This document shows, one piece after another, positions 39,101 to 49,721 of a stretch of DNA of 64,000 nucleotides. The DNA is taken from contig NC_065572.1 in NCBI RefSeq assembly GCF_937616625.2, positions 68,818,653 through 68,882,652 of the forward strand, in the 5' to 3' direction. The notes beneath the pieces are model-generated. The model did not search any database. It was not told where the DNA came from and was given only the letters and a program-made list of their open reading frames with translations. Source of the stretch: Mercurialis annua. Lineage: Eukaryota > Streptophyta > Magnoliopsida > Malpighiales > Euphorbiaceae. Every line of letters starts with the position of its first letter. The stretch's first letter is position 1. The translations under genes and the position numbers were made by a program.

Positions 39101-39986
39101 ATTCTGATTTATTGCGGCTGTGTTTAGCAGATTTTATCAGTATTTCTCCACTGAACCCTTCTACTCCTCTGTGTCTGTACATACAACACCAATAAAATCA
39201 AGTGATTCTGTCAAATAACCAATTCACCAAAAATTGTTAAGTGAGGCTCCGACTATGATTTTACTATCATTTCTAGTATATTTTCGTACGCGAATGCACA
39301 CTGAACTTGAAAAGTTTTTCTAATCATTAACAATCACAAATCCTTTACCTTGTGCTCAAATATTTTTAAATTCGATCATTGAGGCTCTTATAATCAATTC
39401 ATTCAAAACTTGAGCTGTTAGGTGAAATACTAACTCTAGTTTTACAATCATCTCTAACAAGTTCAATGGTCAAGCGGTCGTCCATAGCAAGTGATGAGCC
39501 GAAAATTCCACTCTATCAGCACAAAAATTTACAAGTAACTAAAATTCAGGACATGCATATTTACCTTCTGGCAGACCTGGAGAGAGGATCCCTCCTGTCA
39601 AGAACTGAAGATGTCGAAAGCCTGGCAGGAACTCCACCTGCGAACCTCGGCGACCCAACGAGTCTGGTAGGCGATTCACATCGCGTAGGCGATGAAGCCA
39701 TCATGCGTTTAGCCTCTTCAAGCCACTCCTGAGTCAACCTGCTGCTGTTACTCCTTGTGCTGTCATCGAAACCCGCTTCTTCTTCATCATCATTGTCCCA
39801 ACCGTTTCCTGTCAGGTTGTAAGCTTTCTTCTCATTGGTTAGAGTCCCAAAAAACATGTCATTCATAAAATCCGTTATGTCAGGTGCTTTATCGGATTTA
39901 TTTTTCCGGCGAGACTCCACAACTTTCTTTTGCAGGTTTACAGAACCACCTGAAAACTCCCTGCTCAATCTCTTTTCCGTCATCAT
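36142..39986 (-). CDS. PRUNE/DHH-phosphoesterase-like plant protein with Ser-rich N-terminal half
   Basis: Nine GT-AG exons: 39986-39565, 39174-38495, 38417-38212, 37852-37772, 37666-37580, 37339-37207, 37113-37042, 36466-36311, 36215-36142; they join to 636 residues. The N-terminal half is low-complexity but conserved in plants as far as I recall (APDITDFMNDMFFGTL, TQEWLEEAKRMMASSPTR, GVEGFSGEILIKSAKHSR, QFQQWFSNILTPP). Residues about 365-540 resemble PRUNE-type DHH/DHHA2 proteins: STSSMIAAICYAWLLENK, VPVMNVRRGRMWKQRQAAWL, CTILTDNYCEDAYHLLQTPL, LAGILLDTLNL (Asp499) and SMTRDAEAVQLLL. The C-terminus is NKFFLAKWFGFGK. I find no DHH triad; VVGQD (452-456) stands where it would be expected. I recall such proteins being annotated as exopolyphosphatase-like, but enzymatic activity is doubtful. 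Exon structure is firm and function is open. Confidence 0.85.
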
Positions 39987-40419
39987 GGCTCAGGAGACAA
40001 CAGAAGAAAGGAACACAAGGTGTTTGATGTATCTGATGTATATATAATGTGTTTCCAACCTGAAGCATTGAGATCATCACCGAAATAAAAATAAATATTA
40101 AGTATATGAGAAGAATGTCGGCCGGCATTGGGCGGGGGTGTCTTTTTCATGGTGCTAGATTTTGTATTAGCATTGGAGAAGACGACAAATAATGTAATTC
40201 TATGAAGCTTTTAGTTTTGTTTTATGTTTTGTCCATGAAATTGCTACTAAAACAGAATAAATTAATCAAATCATCGCAGCAGGCAATTGTGTGTATCGGT
40301 CGTTACTCAAAAAACGGCCATGGCAGTTATGGAGGCAGAATTTTTTTAAATATTTTTCGAAATTTAATCTAACACAAAGAAATCAATTTAAAGGGCTGAA
40401 GTCTGAAGATGATAAAATC
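39987..40419. other. Upstream region of the PRUNE-like gene
   Basis: Contains the leader and probable promoter of the PRUNE-like gene. A TATA-like TATATATAAT lies at 40039-40048, rather close to the start codon (about 55 bp). Nothing else was recognised. Confidence 0.45.
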
Positions 40420-41211
40420 CGGCTATTAATCACTCATGCCCCGTATCTTCTACACCCTCTTACAACCTGCCTCTAAATTTCATAGATGATAAGGCTCCCA
40501 CAGTTTTGACTGTGAGGGCAGTAAACCCCCGGTCCCCCACCATCCATTTCAGACTAACACGGTCGAAAATTCTAAAGTGGCACTTATAAAAAAGCCATTA
40601 CACACGCAATCAGCTCCTCATCATTTAACACATTTTAAAAAAATCCTAGAAATATAAAATATCCAAAATACCCTTAAAAACCTAAAAATAAAATTTTAAA
40701 TTAAAAAGTCCTAATTTTCAACCCGTCCCTCACCTGCCTCCACCACTCCACCTATCGTCGCCACCTATCCACCTGCAGCTATCCGCTCCCCGATCCTCCG
40801 CGAACCTGACGCCACTTTTTGGCGAGCTGTCATCCTCAAGAGGATGAACATCTGTTGTTCATCTTCGAGAGGGACGAACAGAGATGTGTCCGGAGTGGGT
40901 GTGGGGGCGCGACAAATGGGTATCGGCAAGTGGAAAGACGGCAACGGCAGGCGGACAGGTGGTGACCAGAGTGGGTGTTAGGATTTTTAAATCTTTAATT
41001 AATTTTAATATCTTTAACTCTAGAATTTAAGGGTATTTAGGGGTTTAAGATCATTTTTTAAAAGTGTTGCGTCAACAATGTTTAACGATTTTAAATGGAT
41101 GGAAGGAGTTTACTGACCATAAAATAAATACTCAAAATGTTTACTTGCTGAAAATAGTTTATTGTAAGAGGATCTAAAAGTTAGAGAGGTCATGAGTGAT
41201 TATTAACCGAC
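40420..41211. mobile_element. Long-TIR, MULE-like element with GC-rich core
   Basis: The left end CGGCTATTAATCACTCATG and the inverted right end CGGTTAATAATCACTCATG match closely, and similarity continues inward in blocks (CCTCTTACAA; CAGTAAACNCC; CCATCCATTT). The core at about 40720-40980 is strikingly GC-rich for this window and Pro/Ser-coding in one frame, but I find no conserved domain. No target duplication was found. A captured gene fragment (Pack-MULE) is possible. Confidence 0.6.
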
Positions 41212-41239
41212 AAATTCCGTTACAATCAATGTTTTACAC

Positions 41240-41635
41240 TCCCTCGGTCTATATTTAATAGATTTAATTTTATTTTAAATCTTTTAAATTATAGATATAT
41301 TTTCATTTTTGAAAATTAACGAATTTATTACATATTTTAAACTTTATTAGTTAACTATAATTAACTAAATTAAATTGATTATGCTTTTAATAATAATAAA
41401 TTCAATATTAAAATTAATCTTATATGTATTTTACGAGTCGTTTTGAATCACTATTTAATAACAATAGGTTGATGTATTAAATGAATTAAAATTGATTATG
41501 CTTTTAATAATAATAAATTCAATATTAAAATTAATCTTATATGTATTTTACGAGTCGTTTTAAATCACTATTTAATAACAATAGGTTGATGTATTAAATG
41601 AATTAAAATATGGATATTAATTACGTAGTATGGAG
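41240..41635. mobile_element. Stowaway-like MITE with internal tandem duplication
   Basis: The left terminus ACTCCCTCGGTCTATATTTA and the right end TACGTAGTATGGAGTG (inverted CACTCCATACTACGTA) suggest a CTCCCTCCG-type element. Inside, a segment of about 117 bp starting ATTGATTATGCTTTTAATAA is present twice in tandem (about 41374-41490 and 41491-41608) with almost no divergence. Confidence 0.55.
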
Positions 41636-42292
41636 TGAAGCAACCCGACAGTCTGAATAGTGCAACAATATTGAAGTTGACACAATTAAAAGCTCAATCA
41701 AGAAACACCTAACTAAAAAAGAAAATTTGAGATTTTTACCATCGAGTTAACTTGAACCACAAAAACTAATTCAACATCTAAGAACAAACAGAACTAAAAT
41801 TGAGCTAAAGAGCTAATCATAGCTTATCACACACAACAATCTCTCGTCCGAGATTAACATATCACCAGAATAGACTGAGATAAACACAGTTCGAGCATGA
41901 CTTGTCCAACAGGATAGCAAAGGACCATAGAATCGAAGGTTTCAATGACACGAAATATCTTTCGCGCTGCTCGCATGTGACGAAATTTTCAAAAAAAAGA
42001 ATAACAATAAATTTATATAGAGTTAATAATCAGTATGGGAATTGGTGGAAAGTATCTGATGAGTTAGAACCCTATTATGTAAACCATTTGTTAGAATGAA
42101 ACCTAATTACTTTTTTTTTTTCATATACTTTATCTCTCTTTTTTCTCTTTTCTTTTTCATATTCATACTGATTTAAGAGTCGGAGCGAATGGCTGAAAAC
42201 TCCTTCGACGTTTTTTCTGACTTCAATTCTTTGACTTTCATATCACTCTTTTATTACCGAAATATCTAAAAAGCTATGTGATTTATCAGATT

Positions 42293-42685
42293 TTATAGAT
42301 AGGCTTAATACCTTAAAAAATCCCGACCTTTCATCCCCTTTTCAATCCTACCATGACGTTAAAAAATTGTCAATTTTATCCCATTTTACATTTTTTTCAT
42401 TTCAATTGTACCCTGAAGCATAAAATTGACCTTTATTTATTTGACAAAAGTTCAATAATTTTTTTTTTTAAAATGGTCAATTTAATATAATAATTTAATC
42501 TAATGTAAAAAGGGTCAATTCAGGGAATTTTTGCCAAGTAAAAAAGGGTCAATTTTATACTTTAGGGTACAATTGAAATGAAAAAAATGCAAAATAAGGT
42601 AAAATTGACAGATTTACAACGTTAGGGTAGGATTGAAAAAAGAATGAAAGGTCAGTGTTTTTTAAGACATTAAACCTTATAGATA
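42293..42685. mobile_element. Mutator-type MITE with perfect 9-bp target duplication
   Basis: TTATAGATA flanks the element at 42293-42301 and 42677-42685. Left terminus GGCTTAATACCTTAAAAAAT and inverted right terminus GGTTTAATGTCTTAAAAAAC continue into shared CGACCTTTCAT, CAATCCTACC, TTTTTTCATTTCAATTGTAC and AAAATTGACC blocks, so the TIRs span most of the 375-bp element. There is no coding capacity. Confidence 0.88.
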
Positions 42686-44020
42686 TATATATCTTTATTT
42701 TAACTGAAAATATAAATCTTTTAATATTTGTCTAGAGTAAATAATTCTAGTATTAATTATGGACGAAGAGAGCTTAAGTACTCATCGTCCAATCGACTGT
42801 TTCTCTCCACATGATGTTAATCTTTATAATACGAAGTACGACAGGTTGATCTATATATTTATTTATCAACACAAATCTTTAAGTAAAGGTTCTTAATTTT
42901 TTTTCCTTTTACAAAGAAAGAAGACAACAATATAAACATAATCTGTCGTATAAAATTTCATACAGATCATTCACGATATCGGCATTAAACTCTCAGGAAG
43001 GCATCATAAGTAGAATAACCAACAATTATAGATCAATAATTAGGTGATCATCATCAAAAATAGACAACGAAATTATCTCTAATTTAGTGCAATGTGTAGA
43101 AAGCTTTGTAGATGCTCTTCCATATGACAAATGCCTCGTTATGTAATATACTTTTTTTAATCATCAAATCTCATTAAATCGAAGATGAAACAGTTATATT
43201 AAAATTCAGAATAATTCAAAAACTAGCTTTATTCGCAGATCTTACCTGTAAGAACAAAAATAAATCATTAATTATTTCGCTAATTAAGTGTAGTCTTTAA
43301 TCAATTTTCTATCAAACTTCTCAAATAACCTGCAAATTCACAACATCAGATTCAATCACCGCTTGATAACTCTTTCATAAAAAAGAGATAATAAACCTTT
43401 TACTAAAAAAGGCAAAAAAAATAAACAATGAAAAATAAATAAAACTAATATAGCTCATAAACGATTTTATTTTGTTATTGGAAGATCTTCAATCTATCTT
43501 TGATTCTCGGTAATTGAATTGCGATTTATTGATATATTTTATTCTATCGAGAAAAATGAAAAAGAATTGACTATTTATTATATTCTAAAATAACATAAAT
43601 AAAGGGATAACTAATGTCAACAGAAAAATCAAACCACTAACGGTTGTCGAGAAAAATAAGAAAAAAAACTCAGGCGGATAGGATTTGTTTAGAGAGAAAA
43701 GAAAAATTTCTATTTTATCTAGATAGTAGTATTATTTTAAAAAAATTAAGTCGTCATGTAATATACTTAAATGGTTATTAATAAACCGTAGTCAATAATT
43801 ATGTGGTAATCGCGTTAGTTTTTTTTATTTATGTGCAAATGTCACGTTTGAGTACGGATCCAAGTAGTACATAACACGTTAAAGTCAACTTTGTGTAACT
43901 TAATTTATGTCAACATCATTACCTATAGAATAACTAAAAAAATTATATATTCTAAAAAAAAAAAGCTAAAAAATTATATAAGAGAAATTCATGATGGATA
44001 AATACAAATATCTTTATCAT
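42686..44020. other. AT-rich intergenic DNA
   Basis: No ORF of interest, RNA gene or bounded repeat was recognised in this stretch. Confidence 0.5.
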
Positions 44021-44371
44021 CCCTCCATCCCAAATTAATAGAAATTATTTTGAATTTTTTTGTCCTAAATTATAGGCAGTAATTTATTGCTTAAATGCTT
44101 AAATGCTTAAATGATATATATGCCCTTATTAATTGTAATAAATTATATTAAAAAGAGAGAAAAATCCACTAATAAACAAAATCAACACTACATTAAATAG
44201 GGGTAAGTGTGGTATGTTTTTATAGAATTATTCATTTTGCATAGGTTTACTAATTATTATCTCAAACTTTTGCGATGCGGCGTGATTCAAATTGCTACGC
44301 CTTCCGATCTCGCATTCGACGATTTAATATTTGTATTTGTCCTAAACTGCCTATCAATTTGGGACGGAGGG
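44021..44371. mobile_element. Stowaway-like MITE
   Basis: The left end CCCTCCATCCCAAATTAATA and the inverted right end CCCTCCGTCCCAAATTGATA are near-identical terminal repeats of the common plant type, and the next inner blocks (TTTTGTCCTAAATTATAGGCAG against TTTGTCCTAAACTGCC) also correspond. The interior has only a short chance ORF. The flanking TA duplication is not clear. Confidence 0.75.
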
Positions 44372-45342
44372 TGTAACTTCTTATCTATATTAATCCATTT
44401 TGAATTACTCTCGTATCAAGTTTACGCTCAATAAATTGTCGTTAATTACTTTTATTAGAGCAATTTGTTTTAAATTTAATATAAATAATTTTTAAAATAT
44501 AACTTTTCATTTACACTAAATTTACTATGAAACCGCTCTCATATAAAGTTTACATATATTAAATATAATATATAGTTAAATAAAATAATTCAGTATGAAT
44601 GCAATCTAAGTAATGTTTTTAAACATAAAAATTGCTGTTTAAATAATATTAATTGTACCCCCTTGCATATATAATTTACCATTCATAAAATATAAAATCA
44701 GTACATAAAAAGGCTCCGTAAACAAAAAAAGATATTAGAAAGATATTTACCTAGAGCTGATATATGACTTAGAAAATTAAATTGTTGAAATATGTTTAAA
44801 ATTTTAATTTTAATTTATATTAAAATTTTAATCAGTAAAGTATTTATAAAAAAGATATTTTAATTATTATCGGCTTATTAAAAAATAAAATCCAATTAGG
44901 ATTAATACTTCTAATGTTATATAGATTATTTACAGCTCCCTATAAATACACTATCTTGTTCACTTTTTAGAGTACATCAAAATCGAACACACAATATAGA
45001 CATTAATGCAAATAAGGAGAAAAGGGTTGTGTGTGATGTGAGAAATATAAGTTAATTCCAATCCTTTTGGATTACTTTTTTATAAAGAGTTAAACAATTA
45101 ATGGTTTTTTTGTAAAGGCATATTTATTATAGATTTTTTTATTTGGTGACTTTCCACCAATTTTGTATTCTTTTTAATGATTAGTGGACGGTTCAATTCT
45201 TTCGTCCGTGCTTTAATGCCGAACCATGCTCTTGTATTATTTTGACATATTGTTATTTGTTGATTAGATTCATAATTAAATATCTACTTAATGGTTTTGA
45301 TTCTGCTACGCATATCAATTCGGTCATGAATCGGTCACAACT
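44372..45342. other. AT-rich intergenic DNA with a promoter-like site
   Basis: A TATA-like TATAAATA at 44941-44948 is followed 58 bp later by ATG at 45006, which opens only 11 codons before TGA. No longer exon was found downstream. Otherwise nothing was recognised. Confidence 0.4.
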
Positions 45343-46316
45343 AGGGGTGTAAACGAACCGAGCCGTTCGCGAGCAGCTCGGTGTTCGGCTCGATAAGAGC
45401 TCGGTTCATGTTCGTTCGTATTCTAAACGAACCGAGCTAAAACTTGATTTTACGTTCGTATTCTAAACGAACCGAGCTAAAACTTGATTTTACGTTCGTT
45501 AATATAAACGAGCCGAACATGAACATAGTGGTGTTCGGCTCGTTAACATTCATAAACAGCTCGAATAAAAGTTCGTGAACAAGTTCGTGAACGAGCTCGA
45601 TTAAGAGTTCGTGAACGAGCTCATTTAAAACTCGATTAGGTGTTCGTGAACTAACTTGTATTTAATTAATTTATTTAAATATATTATATAATTATAAAAT
45701 TATAAATATTTAACAAAACATCTAAACTATGTAGTTTTGAATAATAAAACTAATATGATATCAAAGAGCACATGATCCCAATTAAAAATTTGTAATTTGG
45801 AGAAAATCTTTTGGAATGTTTATTTCTATTGATTTTTTTGGATAATCGGTTGTTAAACTTATCTTTAGAATTTTATATTGCTTATGTTTTTTGTATTTTA
45901 TGTTTGGATAATCTTTTGTTGGATTTATAGATTGTACTTTGAAATTTATTATGTGTGTCAAAAAAATCATTATTAGGTAAAACTAGTACAGCTTGTATTC
46001 ATGTTTGGCAGAACAAGTCGAGCTCGTGTTAGTTCGTTTAGCCGTTAAAACGAGCTCGCGAACAGGTTCGCGAACAGGCTCGTTTATTACTTATCGAGCC
46101 CGTTCGCGAGCCTGTTCGCGAGCTCGTTTGTTTAGCGGTTAAACGAACGAACACGAGCTGAACATGAATGAACATGAACACTATAAAATCTAAACGAACC
46201 GAACACGAACACCATGTTTAAAGCTCGAACGAACATGAACCGAACATGAACACCTTGTTCGCTAAACGAGCTGAACATGAACACTCCAGAGCTCGGCTCG
46301 GTTCATTTACACCCCT
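45343..46316. mobile_element. TIR element (hAT-like) rich in GTTCG/CGAAC motifs
   Basis: The left end AGGGGTGTAAACGAACCGAG and the inverted right end AGGGGTGTAAATGAACCGAG are matching terminal repeats. Both arms are dense in GTTCGTGAAC, GAGCTCG and CGAACATGAAC palindromes (45343-45660 and 46000-46316), separated by an AT-rich core. One 44-bp arm segment (ACTTGATTTTACGTTCGT) is tandemly repeated near 45440-45495. TCACAACT on the left and TCGCAACC on the right may be a decayed 8-bp target duplication. Confidence 0.7.
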
Positions 46317-47570
46317 GACTCGCAACCATTGATATGAAATATTTAACAATTGATATCAATATGAGTATATGACAATGTTACAACAAATTACTTACTCATT
46401 TTTTTATAAAAATATGTTTTCTCAATTTTTAATAAAAACAGTTTTTATTTTCAATATTTTTAGAAGTCTACTGAAAATCCACTAAAAATTTGTACTAGCT
46501 ATTATATAACTCTTAAAGAATGCATTTTTGGCAATGACCTATAAATCAAATACTATATGCCTGGAATTTTTTTTTGCTGAGATCTTGAAATCAAATTCCC
46601 TTACAAACATGAAACATCAAAGATCCCTCTTTTTCCGATGCTAAAAAAAGTGTAAAAAATTTCACAAAAAAAATAATGAAATTAATTTTTTTTATCACGT
46701 CATCCATGAACATAGCCAATTATATTATAACACTTGTTTTTTTGAAATCTATTATAACATATTATTAAATATTAAATGTGTAAATTTTTAAATAAATAAA
46801 ATTTAATTATCGCCATCATTTTACTATAATATGTTAAAATGTCATCTCTCATGTCCATGGATGACTGACGTAGTTAACAGAGCTTTTAAATTATTTTCTT
46901 GAAAAGATTTAATTTTATGATTAGACTTGTATACGAATTTGAATATTCCCGTCCATTTTTACTAATAGATATGATCGAAGTCCGAATTCAAATTTTTTGA
47001 TAATAGATTTGGATTTTTATTTTAAATTAAATTTGACGAAAATCCAAAAAATGTATTATGGACATGTGTAAATTCAGTTCACAAGCCGGAATTGAATAAT
47101 AAAACTTAATTTCGAATTATTTTTAAATCCAAATGTAAAAGTTCAAATTTTACTGAGTCTAGTCTGAATCCAAAGAAACAGAAGTCATAGTCTTGCAAAT
47201 GTTGTACAAACATGGCTTTTCCCTTGATCAAGTAGCTCTTACCATTCTTCTCAACTCCTAACATTCTTTTGTTGATCTAAAAGAAATCTACTCTTTTAGA
47301 TGCATTAGGAGACAAAACTTATTCACATAATCAAATAGAATATTCAAGAATCATCACATCATCAACTATACTATATACTCGCATCTTTCCTTCCAATACA
47401 ATATTTCGTTATTTGCAAAGTCAATCAATTTACTAAACCCCAAACACATCAATTCATTTCACAACTTGTCCATTTAATATTAAAATCCCATCGTTTCCTT
47501 ATACTCAAGGGCCATAGTCATTAGTCACTATCTTTTCCTTATACTAATTCTAATATTTTTTTGCAATTCT

Positions 47571-47755
47571 TTTTTGGAAGGTAAACCAACTATTCAAAAC
47601 TATTCATATTCAGACTAATTTACAGTCGAGCATGATAAGTATTTTACGAGAAGTAAAATTCTGGTTTTAAATTTTAAACGACAACTTACGTGAGTATGGT
47701 TTGAACCGGCAACCTCATTTAAGACACTCTCGTGACTTAGCAACTCGAATCTAGA
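47571..47755 (-). mobile_element. Diverged tRNA-derived SINE
   Basis: On the minus strand, GTTGCCGGTTCAAACC resembles a B-box and TAAATTAGTCTGAATATG matches the ATTAGTCTGAAT block of the 12.4-kb SINE. No target duplication was identified, so it is probably older. Confidence 0.55.
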
Positions 47756-47894
47756 TTTGTATTTCTATTTCCTTGAGAAAAACAGGAAAACTAATCGCTC
47801 TTCATAATTTTCAGAAGTTGCCACAGCCAACTAAGCAAATTGGGCCTTTTGACTCATTCTGCTTAGATCTTTATTTTAATGGCCTTAGCTTTGG

Positions 47895-47902
47895 TATATA
47901 AA
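47895..47902 (+). promoter_or_regulatory. TATA box of the NAR2 gene
   Basis: TATATAAA lies 100 bp upstream of the NAR2 start codon, leaving a leader of about 70 nt rich in CTT/TTC. Position and sequence are typical for a strongly regulated plant gene. Confidence 0.7.
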
Positions 47903-48001
47903 GCCAATCCAAGCCCCCACTTTTCCATCATAATCATCATTTGCCTTCTTTTTCTTCAACTTTTTCTCTGATCATTACTTACCTCCAAAAGAATCAATCA
48001 A

Positions 48002-48715
48002 ATGGCAACACCAAATGGATTTTTCTTGGCTACAATAGTTATCTCTTGCTTGTTGGGTTCTAATCATGGCTTTGAGTTTTTCAAAGACCTTAAAAACACC
48101 CTTGTTGTCACTGCTACCCCTTCTTCAAAAGAAGGTAATTTCATCATATTTTCAATAAATATTCAATCTTTCTTATCAATTTATTATCATGGTTTTTTCT
48201 TATTTTTATTAAATTTATGTTTTTTTCTTGCAGTTCTTAAAGCTGGTATTGACAATATTACCATAACATGGGGAGTTAACCAGACTGGAGTTGACTCGGC
48301 CTATAAGACCATCAAGGTGAAGTTATGCTACGCGCCGATCAGCCAAAAGGACCGCGCCTGGAGAAAAACTGAGGAAGAGTTAGAGAAAGACAAGACTTGC
48401 CAAGTTAAAATTGTTGCTAGGCCTTACAACGCTGCTATCAAGAAGGAAACTTTCACATGGACAATCGAACGTGACGTGCCTACTGCTACGTACTTCGTAC
48501 GCGCCTATGCTCATGACGCTAATGACCATGCAAAGGCTTACGGACAGAGCACAGATGTTCACAAGACTACTAATCTTTTCCAGATTCAGGCAATCACCGG
48601 ACGACATCTGTCGCTTGATATTGCATCAGTTTGCTTCAGTGCTTTCTCCATTATATCCTTGTTTGGATTCTTCTACAATGAGAAGAGGAAGGCCAAAAAC
48701 TCTCAATCTAAGTGA
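48002..48715 (+). CDS. NRT3: High-affinity nitrate transport accessory protein NAR2 (NRT3)
   Basis: Two exons, 48002-48134 and 48234-48715, join to 204 residues, the usual NAR2 length. A signal peptide covers about residues 1-23 (FFLATIVISCLLGSNHGF). The mature part carries the conserved KDLKNTLVVTATPS, VLKAGIDNITITWGVN, KVKLCYAPISQKDRAWRKTE, KDKTCQVKIVARPYN, VPTATYFVRAYAHDAN and TGRHLSLDIASVCFS segments. One C-terminal transmembrane helix (FSAFSIISLFGFFY) is followed by a basic cytosolic end (NEKRKAKNSQSK). NAR2 is not a transporter itself: it binds NRT2 nitrate transporters at the plasma membrane and is needed for their stability and high-affinity uptake. The 99-bp intron is a multiple of three without stop. 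A TATA box lies 100 bp upstream and a poly(A) signal 213 bp downstream. Confidence 0.97.
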   Translation: MATPNGFFLATIVISCLLGSNHGFEFFKDLKNTLVVTATPSSKEGNFIIFSINIQSFLSIYYHGFFLFLLNLCFFLAVLKAGIDNITITWGVNQTGVDSAYKTIKVKLCYAPISQKDRAWRKTEEELEKDKTCQVKIVARPYNAAIKKETFTWTIERDVPTATYFVRAYAHDANDHAKAYGQSTDVHKTTNLFQIQAITGRHLSLDIASVCFSAFSIISLFGFFYNEKRKAKNSQSK

Positions 48716-48928
48716 AGAAATTAAATTTGTCCAATTTTATAAGCTTACCAATGGATTAATTGGGTTTGCATGGTTTTAATTTGTATGTTTCTTGTATTGC
48801 ATATTAGGGTTTCACATATTTGATTTGTCAGTTCATACTTTTGTAATGGGGAAATGCTTAATCTTTCTTGTTTTACAAGCAATGTCTGAGAAAGTTTATT
48901 TAACTTCTGCTGATTGTGTAATATGTTC

Positions 48929-48934
48929 AATAAA
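48929..48934 (+). terminator. Polyadenylation signal of the NAR2 gene
   Basis: AATAAA lies 213 bp after the NAR2 stop codon in T-rich sequence, a plausible near-upstream element for 3' end formation. Confidence 0.5.
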
Positions 48935-49721
48935 AATGTTTATTGATTAGTGGTGGTCATTCTCAACTTTATGTATGCATAAAGTTTTAAAATGTTAAGG
49001 TCAAAACATGTACTTGGATGATGTATTAGCTAAAATTAAGGAAGGTGAGCTGTATCAGATTCATTGACTTCCAAGTTTAATTATAGTTTAATTAAACTGT
49101 TTAATATATGTAAGATCAGGCTAATGGCTTAAGATAATAGAAGTTGTGATGGTATTGATCGCCACTCACATCCACACAAATGTTTAATGTTATTATAGAT
49201 AGTGACAAAGTTCAGTATAAATTAGAATCTTGAGAATGATGGCTGCAGAAAATAAGCATATACTTAGGTATACACATCAATCATTTCAAAAATTAGCTTT
49301 TAAATTAAGAATCTTGGCAAAGGATGATGTAATAATAAGCTAATGTGTCCATCATTTGGTTATAAAATTGCAAAAAAGGCTGCCTAATCAGCAATGGATG
49401 ATCAATCTAATTCCAATACAAAACCTATCAAATCTTCTACCTATGATTCAAGTTTTCTTGCAGCAGAGACAGTTTATCAAAGTTCAAAGATATGGCTCAA
49501 GGGCATATATAGATATTAAAAACTACACCATGTGTTACACTTTAAATGGATGGTTCGTAAATTTGGACTTGATTCACTTAAGAGTTTCTCAATAGGTAGA
49601 TGATTACAAACAATAATGAAGCTCTAGACAGAGCACCATATGAACGCAAGTATGCATTGCAATATGGATTTTGAAATAATTAACCGGAAACTATCACAAT
49701 GATGTTTAGATAAGCGTACAC
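48935..49721. other. Intergenic region between NAR2 and the ADPRM-like gene
   Basis: The two genes converge. A 79-codon ORF at 49356-49595 has no recognised family. No RNA gene or transposon was seen. Confidence 0.5.

Noticed and set aside
48002..48715. A continuous 237-codon NAR2 reading frame
   Set aside because: It includes a 99-bp AT-rich intron with GTAATT and TTGCAG borders; removing it restores the conserved family sequence. Kept only as a possible retained-intron isoform.
49356..49595. 79-codon ORF downstream of NAR2
   Set aside because: No family signal, composition like the surrounding AT-rich DNA, and no promoter or splice context.
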